A stretch of 23,835 bases of DNA from a virus, in IMG/VR virus record IMGVR_UViG_3300043395_000094, positions 1 through 23,835 of that record; one strand, written 5' to 3'. Under the pieces are notes generated by a model. That model was not told the origin of the DNA. It worked only from the letters and a program-made list of their open reading frames with translations, and made no database searches. Shown piece after piece: positions 18,460-23,835 of this stretch (position 1 is the first letter of the stretch; each line of letters begins with the position of its first letter). A program made the translations under genes and the position numbers.

Positions 18460-19725
18460 ATGAATCGTCAAGAATTATTAAAAAAATGGGCACCAGTTTT
18501 AGAAGCTGAGAATGCTCCAAAGATTGCAGACAGCTATCGTAAAGAAGTTACTGCAGTTCTATTAGAAAACCAAGAGCGTGAGATGGCTAAAGAGCAACAA
18601 GCTCTTTTCGAAGCTGTTCCAGCAAACGCAGGTGGTACTGGTGTTGCTTTAGGTGGCGCAGGTACTAATGCACAAATGGCTGGTTACGATCCAGTATTGA
18701 TCGCTCTAGTTCGTCGTGCTGCTCCACAGCTTATCGCTTATGATATCGCTGGTGTTCAGCCAATGACTCAACCAACTGGCTTGATCTTCGCAATGAAGTC
18801 ACGCTATACTTCTCAGAGTGGTACTGAGGCTCTATTCAACGAAGCAGATACTGACTTCGCTGGTACTGGCACTCATGCTGGTTCTAACCCAGTTTCTGGT
18901 GCTTATACCACTGGTACTGGTATCACTACTGCTAACGCAGAAGATCTAGGTGGCGCAACTACTTTCAATCAGATGGCATTCTCTATCGAGAAGACAACTG
19001 TAACTGCACAAACTCGTGCTTTGAAAGCAGAATACACTGTTGAACTTGCACAAGACTTGAAAGCAGTTCATGGTCTTGATGCTGAAGGCGAATTGAGCAA
19101 CATTCTTTCTTCAGAAATCCAAGCTGAAATTAACCGTGAAGTTGTACGTACTGTTTATGCTGCTGCTAAAACTGGCGCAGAAGTTAACACTGCAACTGCT
19201 GGTACTTTCGACATGGACGTTGACTCAAATGGTCGTTGGTCTGTTGAGAAATTCAAGGGACTATTGTTCCAGATCGAGCGTGAAGCAAACGCTATTGCAC
19301 AGACTACTCGTCGTGGTCGTGGTAATTTCATCATCTGCTCAAGCGATGTTGCATCTGCTTTAGCAATGGCTGGTGTTCTTGACTATGCTCCAGCATTGTC
19401 AACTGGTCTAAATGTTGATGAAGCATCTACTACTTTCGCAGGTGTTCTAAACGGTAAGTATAAAGTTTATGTTGATCCATATTCTGCTAACCAATCAGCT
19501 AGCCAGTTCTTCGTTGTTGGTTACAAAGGTACTTCAGCATTTGACGCTGGTTTATTCTACTGCCCATACGTTCCTCTACAAATGGTTCGTGCAGTTGATC
19601 CAAATACTTTCCAGCCAAAGATTGGTTTCAAGACACGTTATGGCATGGTTGCAAACCCATTCACTAGCTTGTCCTCTGGCACTAACATCTACTACCGCAA
19701 GGTAGCTGTTACTAACTTAATGTAA
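18460..19725 (+). CDS. 23: Major capsid protein gp23
   Basis: A 421-residue major head protein of the T4/HK97 fold (T4 gp23 precursor has 521; marine forms are shorter). Signatures: MNRQELLKKWAPVLEAENAP at the start, MAGYDPVLIALVRRAAPQLI, YDIAGVQPMTQPTGLIFAMK, FNEADTDFAG, and FQPKIGFKTRYGMVANPF near the end. A likely gp21 cut site is LFE|A at residues 49-52, just before the GGTG-rich start of the mature chain, equivalent to the T4 cut at E65/A66. Codon choice is richer in C-ending codons (TTC, ATC, AAC) than in the fibre genes, as often seen for the most expressed phage gene. It follows gene 22 by 22 bases and is closed by a strong terminator. Confidence 0.98.
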   Translation: MNRQELLKKWAPVLEAENAPKIADSYRKEVTAVLLENQEREMAKEQQALFEAVPANAGGTGVALGGAGTNAQMAGYDPVLIALVRRAAPQLIAYDIAGVQPMTQPTGLIFAMKSRYTSQSGTEALFNEADTDFAGTGTHAGSNPVSGAYTTGTGITTANAEDLGGATTFNQMAFSIEKTTVTAQTRALKAEYTVELAQDLKAVHGLDAEGELSNILSSEIQAEINREVVRTVYAAAKTGAEVNTATAGTFDMDVDSNGRWSVEKFKGLLFQIEREANAIAQTTRRGRGNFIICSSDVASALAMAGVLDYAPALSTGLNVDEASTTFAGVLNGKYKVYVDPYSANQSASQFFVVGYKGTSAFDAGLFYCPYVPLQMVRAVDPNTFQPKIGFKTRYGMVANPFTSLSSGTNIYYRKVAVTNLM

Positions 19726-19729
19726 TTTG

Positions 19730-19763
19730 TTAAGTTATTAAACCGACAGAGATCGGTACTTAA
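19730..19763 (+). other. Interrupted stem-loop between the gp23 stop and the terminator
   Basis: TTAAGT (19730-19735) pairs with ACTTAA (19758-19763), and inside it ACCGA (19742-19746) pairs with TCGGT (19753-19757) around a 6-base loop, leaving a 6-base one-sided bulge. It lies directly before the terminator hairpin, so the gp23 message would end in two stacked stems. Its role could be protection from 3' exonucleases. Confidence 0.45.
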
Positions 19764-19765
19764 GA

Positions 19766-19790
19766 GGGGAGCTTCGGCTCCCCTTTTTTT
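19766..19790 (+). terminator. Intrinsic terminator after gene 23
   Basis: GGGGAGC (19766-19772), TTCG loop, GCTCCCC (19777-19783), then seven Ts (19784-19790). A perfect 7-bp G/C-rich stem closed by C-G on an extra-stable UUCG tetraloop, with a U tract: a textbook rho-independent terminator, reading on the + strand. It separates the capsid transcript from the following genes. Confidence 0.97.
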
Positions 19791-19792
19791 AT

Positions 19793-19800
19793 TATAAATA
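19793..19800 (+). promoter_or_regulatory. Perfect T4-type late promoter TATAAATA
   Basis: An exact match to the T4 late consensus, 2 bases after the T tract of the gp23 terminator. With the usual T4 spacing (box at -13 to -6) transcription would begin at about 19806, which is the A of the next gene's ATG. It restarts late transcription for the tail-tube-like gene after the terminator. Confidence 0.8.
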
Positions 19801-19805
19801 ATAGT

Positions 19806-20027
19806 ATGGAAGAACATAAAGTAAAAATTATAGTTTTATCCGATCTCCTTGATACTCGTGCGAGGAAGGAGAAAGAATTACGTTACTATGAAGAGCAATT
19901 AGAAATTCTTAATGAAAAAATGTATTGGATTAGAAGAGAAATAGATTTAACCAATAACATTATAAACATGATTGAGCACGAAAAACTTCTTGACCTACGA
20001 GAGCATTTAAAACAAAAAGATGAATAA
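19806..20027 (+). CDS. Small coiled-coil protein, unrecognised
   Basis: A 73-residue protein, Glu/Lys/Leu/Arg-rich and predicted to be one long helix or helical hairpin (RKEKELRYYEEQLEILNEKM, then YWIRREIDLTNNIINMIEHE). I do not recognise the family. It has no Cys and no membrane segment. The gene sits between a perfect late promoter and a tail-tube-like gene with which it overlaps by 8 bases, so it is probably a late gene, perhaps a small assembly factor. No Shine-Dalgarno sequence can be seen before the ATG, and the predicted transcript start falls on it; the message may be leaderless, or this start may be read only from longer transcripts. The overlap with the next gene argues that the reading frame is real. 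Confidence 0.6.
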   Translation: MEEHKVKIIVLSDLLDTRARKEKELRYYEEQLEILNEKMYWIRREIDLTNNIINMIEHEKLLDLREHLKQKDE

Positions 20028-20556
20028 TAATACTATTTCTTGTCCTATTCCTAGTAACATATCTCCATTATCGCCTAATGGTTTTATGTTTACTATAAAC
20101 AAATTACCAGAAATAAATTTTTTCTGTCAGCAAGTTAATCTTCCAGGAATAACACTTGGTGCACCTGAATTCGGTAACCCATTTAATGTGGCACCAATTC
20201 CTGGTGAAACATTAACATATGACACATTAGATGTTCAGTTTTTAGTAGACGAGAATATGCAAAATTATAGATCCATCTATAATTGGATAGTCGCTTTAGG
20301 TTTCCCAGAAAATTATTCGCAATATTTAACTTTCGTAAATGCTGCAGATTTGCAAAGAACATCAGAACTTGCAAAAAATTATTCTGACGCAAGTCTTGTT
20401 GTTTTAGGTTCCAACAACAATCCAATCCAAACAATACAATTTCACGACGCATTTCCTATATCAATAACCTCATTAACATTCCAATCAACGAATCAAGATG
20501 TAAACTACCTAGTGGGTAGTGCAACATTCCGCTACGGATATTACAAGTTTATTTGA
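20020..20556 (+). CDS. Second tail-tube-like protein (gp19 family; candidate tube terminator gp3)
   Basis: A 178-residue protein that shares the order of motifs seen in gp19: FFCQQVNLPGITL (34-46) against gp19 FLCKSAQLPASTI; VDENMQNYRSIYNWI (76-90) against YNDTTFNIRNAMEQW; FHDAFPISITSLTF (141-154) against FVDAFPTLIGPIAL; and a closing beta strand ATFRYGYYKF. It therefore most likely has the tube fold. T4-like tails use tube-fold proteins at the tube ends as well as along it. Candidates are the tail terminator gp3 (176 residues in T4, a close length match; I recall marine T4-likes carrying gene 3 between 23 and uvsY) or a tube initiator of the gp54/gp48 kind (longer in T4). The gene overlaps the previous one by 8 bases and lacks a clear ribosome site, so coupled translation is likely. 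Confidence 0.75.
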   Translation: MNNNTISCPIPSNISPLSPNGFMFTINKLPEINFFCQQVNLPGITLGAPEFGNPFNVAPIPGETLTYDTLDVQFLVDENMQNYRSIYNWIVALGFPENYSQYLTFVNAADLQRTSELAKNYSDASLVVLGSNNNPIQTIQFHDAFPISITSLTFQSTNQDVNYLVGSATFRYGYYKFI

Positions 20557-20581
20557 CAAAAATTGGCAATTGTAGTATAAT
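20553..20581 (+). promoter_or_regulatory. Consensus sigma70 promoter before uvsY
   Basis: TTGACA (20553-20558), 17 bases, TATAAT (20576-20581): a perfect match to the bacterial housekeeping consensus with ideal spacing. The -35 box overlaps the end of the previous gene. Transcription would begin near 20588. The spacer holds an 11-base palindrome AATTG-G-CAATT (20561-20571), and the bases TTGTAG just before the -10 box recur in the gene 55 promoter. This is a host-polymerase (early or middle) promoter for the uvsY-uvsW block. Confidence 0.9.
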
Positions 20582-20606
20582 CTTATTATGACTAAGTGGA
20601 GATATT

Positions 20607-21044
20607 ATGACTCTAGATGAATTACAACAAATGTGGGAAAAAGATTGCGAGATAGATGATAACTATCTCGGCGAAAATTCCACAGCCACACCAAAGTTGC
20701 ACGCTAAGTATGTTAAACTTCTGGTAAACACCAAACTCAAACACACCAAACTCCAAGCAGATTATGCATTGCTGCGCAAGAATAAATTTCGTTACTATCG
20801 TGGCGAGTTATCTCGTGATGAATTAACAGATCTTGGCTGGCAACAATGGCAAGGTGTTAAACCTCTTAAGAATGAAATGGATGAATTTTTACAGGGTGAT
20901 AGTGAGTTGGTTACGTTGAAGATTAAAATTGATTATCTTGAAACGATGATCTATTTTCTTGAATCTGTTCTCGGACAAATTAAAGCACGTGACTGGCAAA
21001 TTAAAACCGCAGTTGAGTGGAAGAAGTTTTTAGCAGGGTTTTAA
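20607..21044 (+). CDS. uvsY: Recombination mediator UvsY
   Basis: A 145-residue protein of the T4 UvsY family (T4: 137). Family features: the N-terminal MTLDELQQMWEKDCEIDDN, a Lys-rich helix (KLLVNTKLKHTKLQADYALL then RKNKFRYYRGE), and the C-terminal helices LETMIYFLESVLGQIKARDW then QIKTAVEWKKFLAGF. UvsY displaces the single-strand-binding protein gp32 and loads the recombinase UvsX on single-stranded DNA during recombination-dependent replication. The gene starts 19 bases after the predicted transcript start, with GGAG at 20598-20601, under a consensus sigma70 promoter. Its stop overlaps the uvsW start by one base (TAATG). Confidence 0.9.
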   Translation: MTLDELQQMWEKDCEIDDNYLGENSTATPKLHAKYVKLLVNTKLKHTKLQADYALLRKNKFRYYRGELSRDELTDLGWQQWQGVKPLKNEMDEFLQGDSELVTLKIKIDYLETMIYFLESVLGQIKARDWQIKTAVEWKKFLAGF

Positions 21045-22528
21045 TGAAAGTATCAATAGAGAAACTTGATGAAGTTTATGTTCGTGTATTTTCAGAACCA
21101 AGTATCGAACAAGAATTATCAGACTTCTTCACATATGAATATCCAGGCGCAAGATTTACGCCACAGTATCGAGCAAGATTGTGGGATGGTAAAGTTCGCT
21201 TATATGATCAAGTAAGAAAAACTCTTTATGTGGGTTTATACAAATATGTTGAAGAATTTTGTATTCGCAATAACTACGAAGTAGAATATAAAACTCCTGT
21301 AATCAACACTAACAATATTACTAGCGAAGATATCAAATCTTACGCAAAATCTCTTAATCCGTATGGTCGTGGTAAACCTATTGAGATAAGGGACTATCAA
21401 GTTGATGCAGTAGCCAATGCTTTAGATAAAGAGAGAACTTTACTTCTTTCCCCGACAGCATCTGGTAAGTCATTCATTATTTACACAACGATGCGCTGGC
21501 ATCTTGATAATAATCGCAAATGTATTATTATCGTTCCAACAACTTCTCTTGTAGAACAATTATACGCTGACTTTGAAGATTATTCAACTGCTAATGGTTG
21601 GAAAGTTTCTGCGCATTGTCAGAAACTGTATTCTGGTTTCACTAAAGATTTCACTAAAGATGTTTTAATTACAACTTGGCAATCAGTTTATTTACAGCCA
21701 CGAGCTTGGTTTAAACAGTTTGACGTTATTTTTGGTGATGAAGCCCATCAGTTCAAAGCCAAGTCTTTAACATTAGTTATGGAAAAAATGGATAACATTC
21801 GTTATCGCATCGGTACTACTGGGACACTTGATAATAAAAAAGTTCATAGATTAGTTCTAGAGGGAATGTTTGGTCCAGTCCACAAAGTTACCACAACTAA
21901 ACAATTAATGGAGTCCCAAAGACTCGCCAACCTAAATATTACATGTCTAGTTCTTAAATATTCTGAAGAGATTAGAAAAGAAAGAAAGAACAATACTTAC
22001 CAAGAAGAAATGGATTGGTTAGTTTCCAACGAAAAGCGTAACAAATTTATACGTAACCTTTCAGTAGCATCAAAAGGTAATACTCTTGTTCTTTTCCAGT
22101 ATGTCGAAAAACACGGACAAGTTCTCTTCGATATGATTAAACAAAAAGTTAATGTAGACAGAAAGGTATTTTTTGTCCATGGTGGAGTTGATACGGAAGA
22201 TCGTGAATCAATTCGACATATAACTGAGGGTGAGAATGACGCTATAATTATTGCTTCGTTCGGAACATTTTCTACAGGTATTAATATACCTTCAATTGAA
22301 AACATTATTTTTGCTTCTCCATCTAAATCTAAGATACGAAATTTACAAAGTATTGGTAGAGGATTAAGATTAAAAGAAGGAAAAGATGTCTGCAATCTTT
22401 ATGATCTGGCTGATGATTTACATTGGAAGTCTTGGAAAAATCATACACTCAATCATGCTGCTGAGAGATACAAAACCTACGCAGAAGAACAATTTGAAGT
22501 AAAATTAGTGGAGGTCAATATATGTTAA
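21044..22528 (+). CDS. uvsW: UvsW superfamily 2 DNA/RNA helicase
   Basis: A 494-residue helicase (T4 UvsW about 503). I chose the ATG at 21044, not one 27 bases upstream, because it overlaps the uvsY stop and gives the family N-terminus (a small DNA-binding domain with FFTYEYPGARFTPQYRARLW then DGKVRLYD). Motifs: Q-like RDYQVDAV, Walker A SPTASGKS (136-143), DEAH (232-235), motif III GTTGT (257-261), motif V FGTFSTGINIP, motif VI QSIGRGLR (435-442). UvsW unwinds branched DNA, R-loops and recombination intermediates, and in T4 helps switch from origin-dependent to recombination-dependent replication. Pairing with UvsY in one operon fits. The end overlaps the next gene by 7 bases. Confidence 0.95.
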   Translation: MKVSIEKLDEVYVRVFSEPSIEQELSDFFTYEYPGARFTPQYRARLWDGKVRLYDQVRKTLYVGLYKYVEEFCIRNNYEVEYKTPVINTNNITSEDIKSYAKSLNPYGRGKPIEIRDYQVDAVANALDKERTLLLSPTASGKSFIIYTTMRWHLDNNRKCIIIVPTTSLVEQLYADFEDYSTANGWKVSAHCQKLYSGFTKDFTKDVLITTWQSVYLQPRAWFKQFDVIFGDEAHQFKAKSLTLVMEKMDNIRYRIGTTGTLDNKKVHRLVLEGMFGPVHKVTTTKQLMESQRLANLNITCLVLKYSEEIRKERKNNTYQEEMDWLVSNEKRNKFIRNLSVASKGNTLVLFQYVEKHGQVLFDMIKQKVNVDRKVFFVHGGVDTEDRESIRHITEGENDAIIIASFGTFSTGINIPSIENIIFASPSKSKIRNLQSIGRGLRLKEGKDVCNLYDLADDLHWKSWKNHTLNHAAERYKTYAEEQFEVKLVEVNIC

Positions 22529-22995
22529 GGGGTACAGAGCATTTCGTCATAATTAAACTTGTTTCTGGTGAACAAGTTATGGCTGTGCTTGAAAATGAAA
22601 CTGATGATAATGTTCAGATATCAACTCCTTTGCTTTTGCGTTTGTTTCCAATTTTAGGAGCAGAGCAAGGACAAGAACATGTAACTGCTACACCATATTG
22701 TAAATTCGCTGAAGATACTTCTCTAACTCTCAATAAAAGAAATATCCTTTTTATCAAAAATTTACATCATCAACTAATCCCCCATTATATTCGTTTGGCA
22801 AATGAATCAGAAGAGCATGTGCCAATTAAACAGAGAGAAGATGGTTCTGTTAGAAAATTAGATTGGGAAGAGGAAGAAGTTGAATCTCTATCAGACGAAG
22901 AGATTAAAAAAAGAATTAGAATGCTAGAAGCTATTGCTAAGAAAGAAGAGGAAGAAGTTAGAAACTTTGTTGATGGTAATGATACAATACATTGA
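22522..22995 (+). CDS. Probable Sm-like (LSm) protein with a charged C-terminal helix
   Basis: A 157-residue protein starting at an ATG inside the end of uvsW, with GTGGAGG at 22508-22514. Residues 7-45 (HFVIIKLVSGEQVMAVLENE then VQISTPLLLRLFP) have the look of the Sm1 motif: a strand with a hydrophobic-Lys-Leu-x-x-Gly turn, a second strand, a polar turn and a third strand. I recall a crystal structure of an Sm-like protein of putative cyanophage origin, and this ORF reads like that family. Residues 58-100 (KFAEDTSLTLNKRNILFIKN) could complete the five-strand barrel (SLTLNKRNILFI as strands 4-5), and residues 110-150 form a very acidic helix. Sm folds form rings that bind RNA; whether this one does is unknown. 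It lies between uvsW and gene 55. Confidence 0.65.
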   Translation: MLRGTEHFVIIKLVSGEQVMAVLENETDDNVQISTPLLLRLFPILGAEQGQEHVTATPYCKFAEDTSLTLNKRNILFIKNLHHQLIPHYIRLANESEEHVPIKQREDGSVRKLDWEEEEVESLSDEEIKKRIRMLEAIAKKEEEEVRNFVDGNDTIH

Positions 22996-23039
22996 ATTTT
23001 TCTTTCAAACCCCACACCGTAAGTTTACTGGTTTTCAAA

Positions 23040-23100
23040 ATAAATGTAAAACAAATCATATACTTGCAATATTTGCAATGAAATAAAACTTTACATTTAT
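23040..23100 (+). promoter_or_regulatory. Inverted repeat and TTGCAAT repeats at the gene 55 promoter
   Basis: ATAAATGTAAA (23040-23050) and its exact reverse complement TTTACATTTAT (23090-23100) flank 39 bases; the right arm contains the -35 box of the gene 55 promoter. Between the arms TTGCAAT occurs twice, 9 bases apart (23064-23070 and 23073-23079). This looks like a binding site for a regulator, but AT-rich DNA gives such repeats by chance more easily. Confidence 0.45.
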
Positions 23101-23118
23101 AACAATTTGTAGTATACT
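23090..23118 (+). promoter_or_regulatory. Sigma70-type promoter before gene 55
   Basis: TTTACA (23090-23095), 17 bases, TATACT (23113-23118): one mismatch in each box, ideal spacing. Transcription would begin near 23125. The ten bases TTGTAGTATA across the -10 region (23107-23116) are identical to those of the uvsY promoter at 20570-20579. Placed in the longest gap of the window (22996-23152, 157 bp, otherwise empty), it lets host polymerase make the late sigma factor. Confidence 0.85.
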
Positions 23119-23152
23119 TTATATTATTACGTGTTATTAGGAGATTTGATTT

Positions 23153-23695
23153 GTGGCAAACTACATAAACAACGCTGACTTCTTAGCAGCAATCAAAGAA
23201 TATAAGAAAAGTGTAAAAGAAGCAGAGGAACAGGGTTTACCCAAACCAATTATCCCAAATTATCTTGGTGAGTGCATTCTAAAAATTGCAACGCACCTTT
23301 CTTATAAACCAAACTTCATCAATTATACTTACAAAGATGATATGATTCTCGATGGTATCGAGAACTGTATTAATTACTTTGATAATTTTGACCCAGATAA
23401 GTCGAGCAATCCGTTCGCATATTTCACTCAAATTATTTACTTCGCATTCTTACGTCGCATAGGTAAGGAAAAGAAACATTCGTATATTAAAAACAAATTG
23501 ATTCAAGATATGTCTTTCGATGCATTTGAATTACAAGAGCAAGATGAAGATGGACATTTTCAAAATGCATATCTTGAATTTATGCAACAGCATGGAACTT
23601 TTGATGATTCTTTCATTGAAAAGAAAAAAGCAAAAAGTAAAAAGAAAAAACAAACCCTTGATGATTTTATAGGCGATGGAGATGAGCAGCAGTAG
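23153..23695 (+). CDS. 55: Late-transcription sigma factor gp55
   Basis: A 180-residue protein of the T4 gp55 family (T4: 185). The start is GTG, chosen because AGGAG (23139-23143) lies 9 bases upstream and it gives the family N-terminus. Residues 70-115 (DGIENCINYFDNFDPDKSSN, PFAYFTQIIYFAFLRRIGKE) correspond to sigma region 2, which binds the polymerase clamp and reads the late box. gp55 replaces sigma70 and directs host polymerase to TATAAATA-type boxes such as those at 10889, 17398 and 19793. The Lys-rich linker and the C-terminal TLDDFIGDGD resemble the short acidic/hydrophobic tail with which T4 gp55 touches the sliding clamp gp45. It has its own early-type promoter. Confidence 0.95.
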   Translation: MANYINNADFLAAIKEYKKSVKEAEEQGLPKPIIPNYLGECILKIATHLSYKPNFINYTYKDDMILDGIENCINYFDNFDPDKSSNPFAYFTQIIYFAFLRRIGKEKKHSYIKNKLIQDMSFDAFELQEQDEDGHFQNAYLEFMQQHGTFDDSFIEKKKAKSKKKKQTLDDFIGDGDEQQ

Positions 23696-23835
23696 TCTGA
23701 GTAGGTACATTAGAAGTTTAGCATCTTCACATTCAGTTGAAGATGTAATTAGAAGAATTCGTTCTAAAAGATATTCTAGAACATATAATGCAAGAAAGAA
23801 AGAAAAATTTTTAAGAGGGCATGTTTGGGATGCCT
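23682..23835 (+). CDS. Very basic protein, 3' truncated by the window, unrecognised
   Basis: An ATG at 23682, overlapping the end of gene 55 by 14 bases, opens a frame that runs to the window end (51 codons). The visible residues are rich in Arg, Ser and Lys (SLSRYIRSLASSHSVEDVIR then RIRSKRYSRTYNARKKEKFL), with about one third basic, suggesting nucleic-acid or nucleoprotein contact. GGAG immediately before the ATG is too close to be an ideal ribosome site; coupling to gene 55 is possible. In marine T4-like phages a small gene often stands between 55 and 47; I cannot name it. Confidence 0.5.
   Translation, partial: MSSSSLSRYIRSLASSHSVEDVIRRIRSKRYSRTYNARKKEKFLRGHVWDA

Noticed and set aside
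21017-21043. Upstream ATG for uvsW giving nine extra residues
   Set aside because: The ATG at 21044 overlaps the uvsY stop, as is usual in this operon, and gives the family-type N-terminus; the longer form would need to start well inside uvsY.
22996-23152. tRNA, small RNA or terminator in the longest intergenic gap
   Set aside because: No cloverleaf and no G/C stem followed by a T tract is visible; the gap is explained by the gene 55 promoter and its repeats.

Overview
This window is a stretch of a virulent T4-like myovirus genome, very probably marine. All 22 genes I support lie on the + strand, packed with small gaps or overlaps, and the DNA is AT-rich. The order (fibre/baseplate-region proteins, 13, 14, 15, 17, 18, 19, 20, prohead core genes, 21, 22, 23, a tail-tube-like gene, uvsY, uvsW, an Sm-like gene, 55) is that of marine T4-like phages (cyanophage/pelagiphage type) rather than of T4 itself, where 24, hoc and other genes follow 23 and uvsW/uvsY are arranged differently. 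No photosynthesis or other host-type metabolic gene is present, so the host cannot be read from the window; an AT-rich marine bacterium is a reasonable guess only.

Layout. (1) 1-6901: three large, repeat-rich, Gly/Thr/Ser-rich structural proteins: a 5'-truncated fibre-like protein with NLYYT repeats, a 953-residue structural protein with three HGL-type beta repeats, and a fibre protein ending in an S74 intramolecular chaperone. (2) 6903-9293: neck and tail-completion proteins gp13, gp14, gp15. (3) 9296-10876: terminase large subunit gp17. (4) 10959-13749: contractile sheath gp18 and tube gp19. (5) 13773-19725: the head module: portal gp20, a gp67-like core protein, two unrecognised small proteins, protease gp21, scaffold gp22 and major capsid gp23, closed by a strong UUCG-loop terminator. 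(6) 19793-20556: a perfect late promoter, a 73-residue coiled-coil protein, and a second gp19-like protein. (7) 20553-23835: recombination and regulation genes: uvsY, uvsW, an Sm-like protein, the late sigma factor gp55, and the start of a very basic unknown protein.

Regulation visible in the DNA. Two near-consensus sigma70-type promoters with 17-bp spacers stand before uvsY and before gene 55. T4-type late boxes (TATAAATA or close to it) stand before 18, before 22-23 and just after the gp23 terminator. The logic would be: the host sigma70 polymerase makes gp55 and the recombination proteins, then gp55 directs polymerase to the late boxes for the head and tail genes.

Most unusual points: a roughly 40-residue GG(S/T)GY repeat module present four times in the sheath protein, at the place of T4's surface-exposed domain I, and twice more in neck protein gp14; a second tail-tube paralogue; an Sm-like protein in the uvsW-55 operon; an inverted repeat overlapping the gene 55 promoter; a late promoter whose predicted start is the A of an ATG; and the absence of gene 16 from its T4 position. 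No stretch over 300 bases lacks a gene; the longest gap is 22996-23152. No tRNA, CRISPR array, insertion sequence or integrase was seen.
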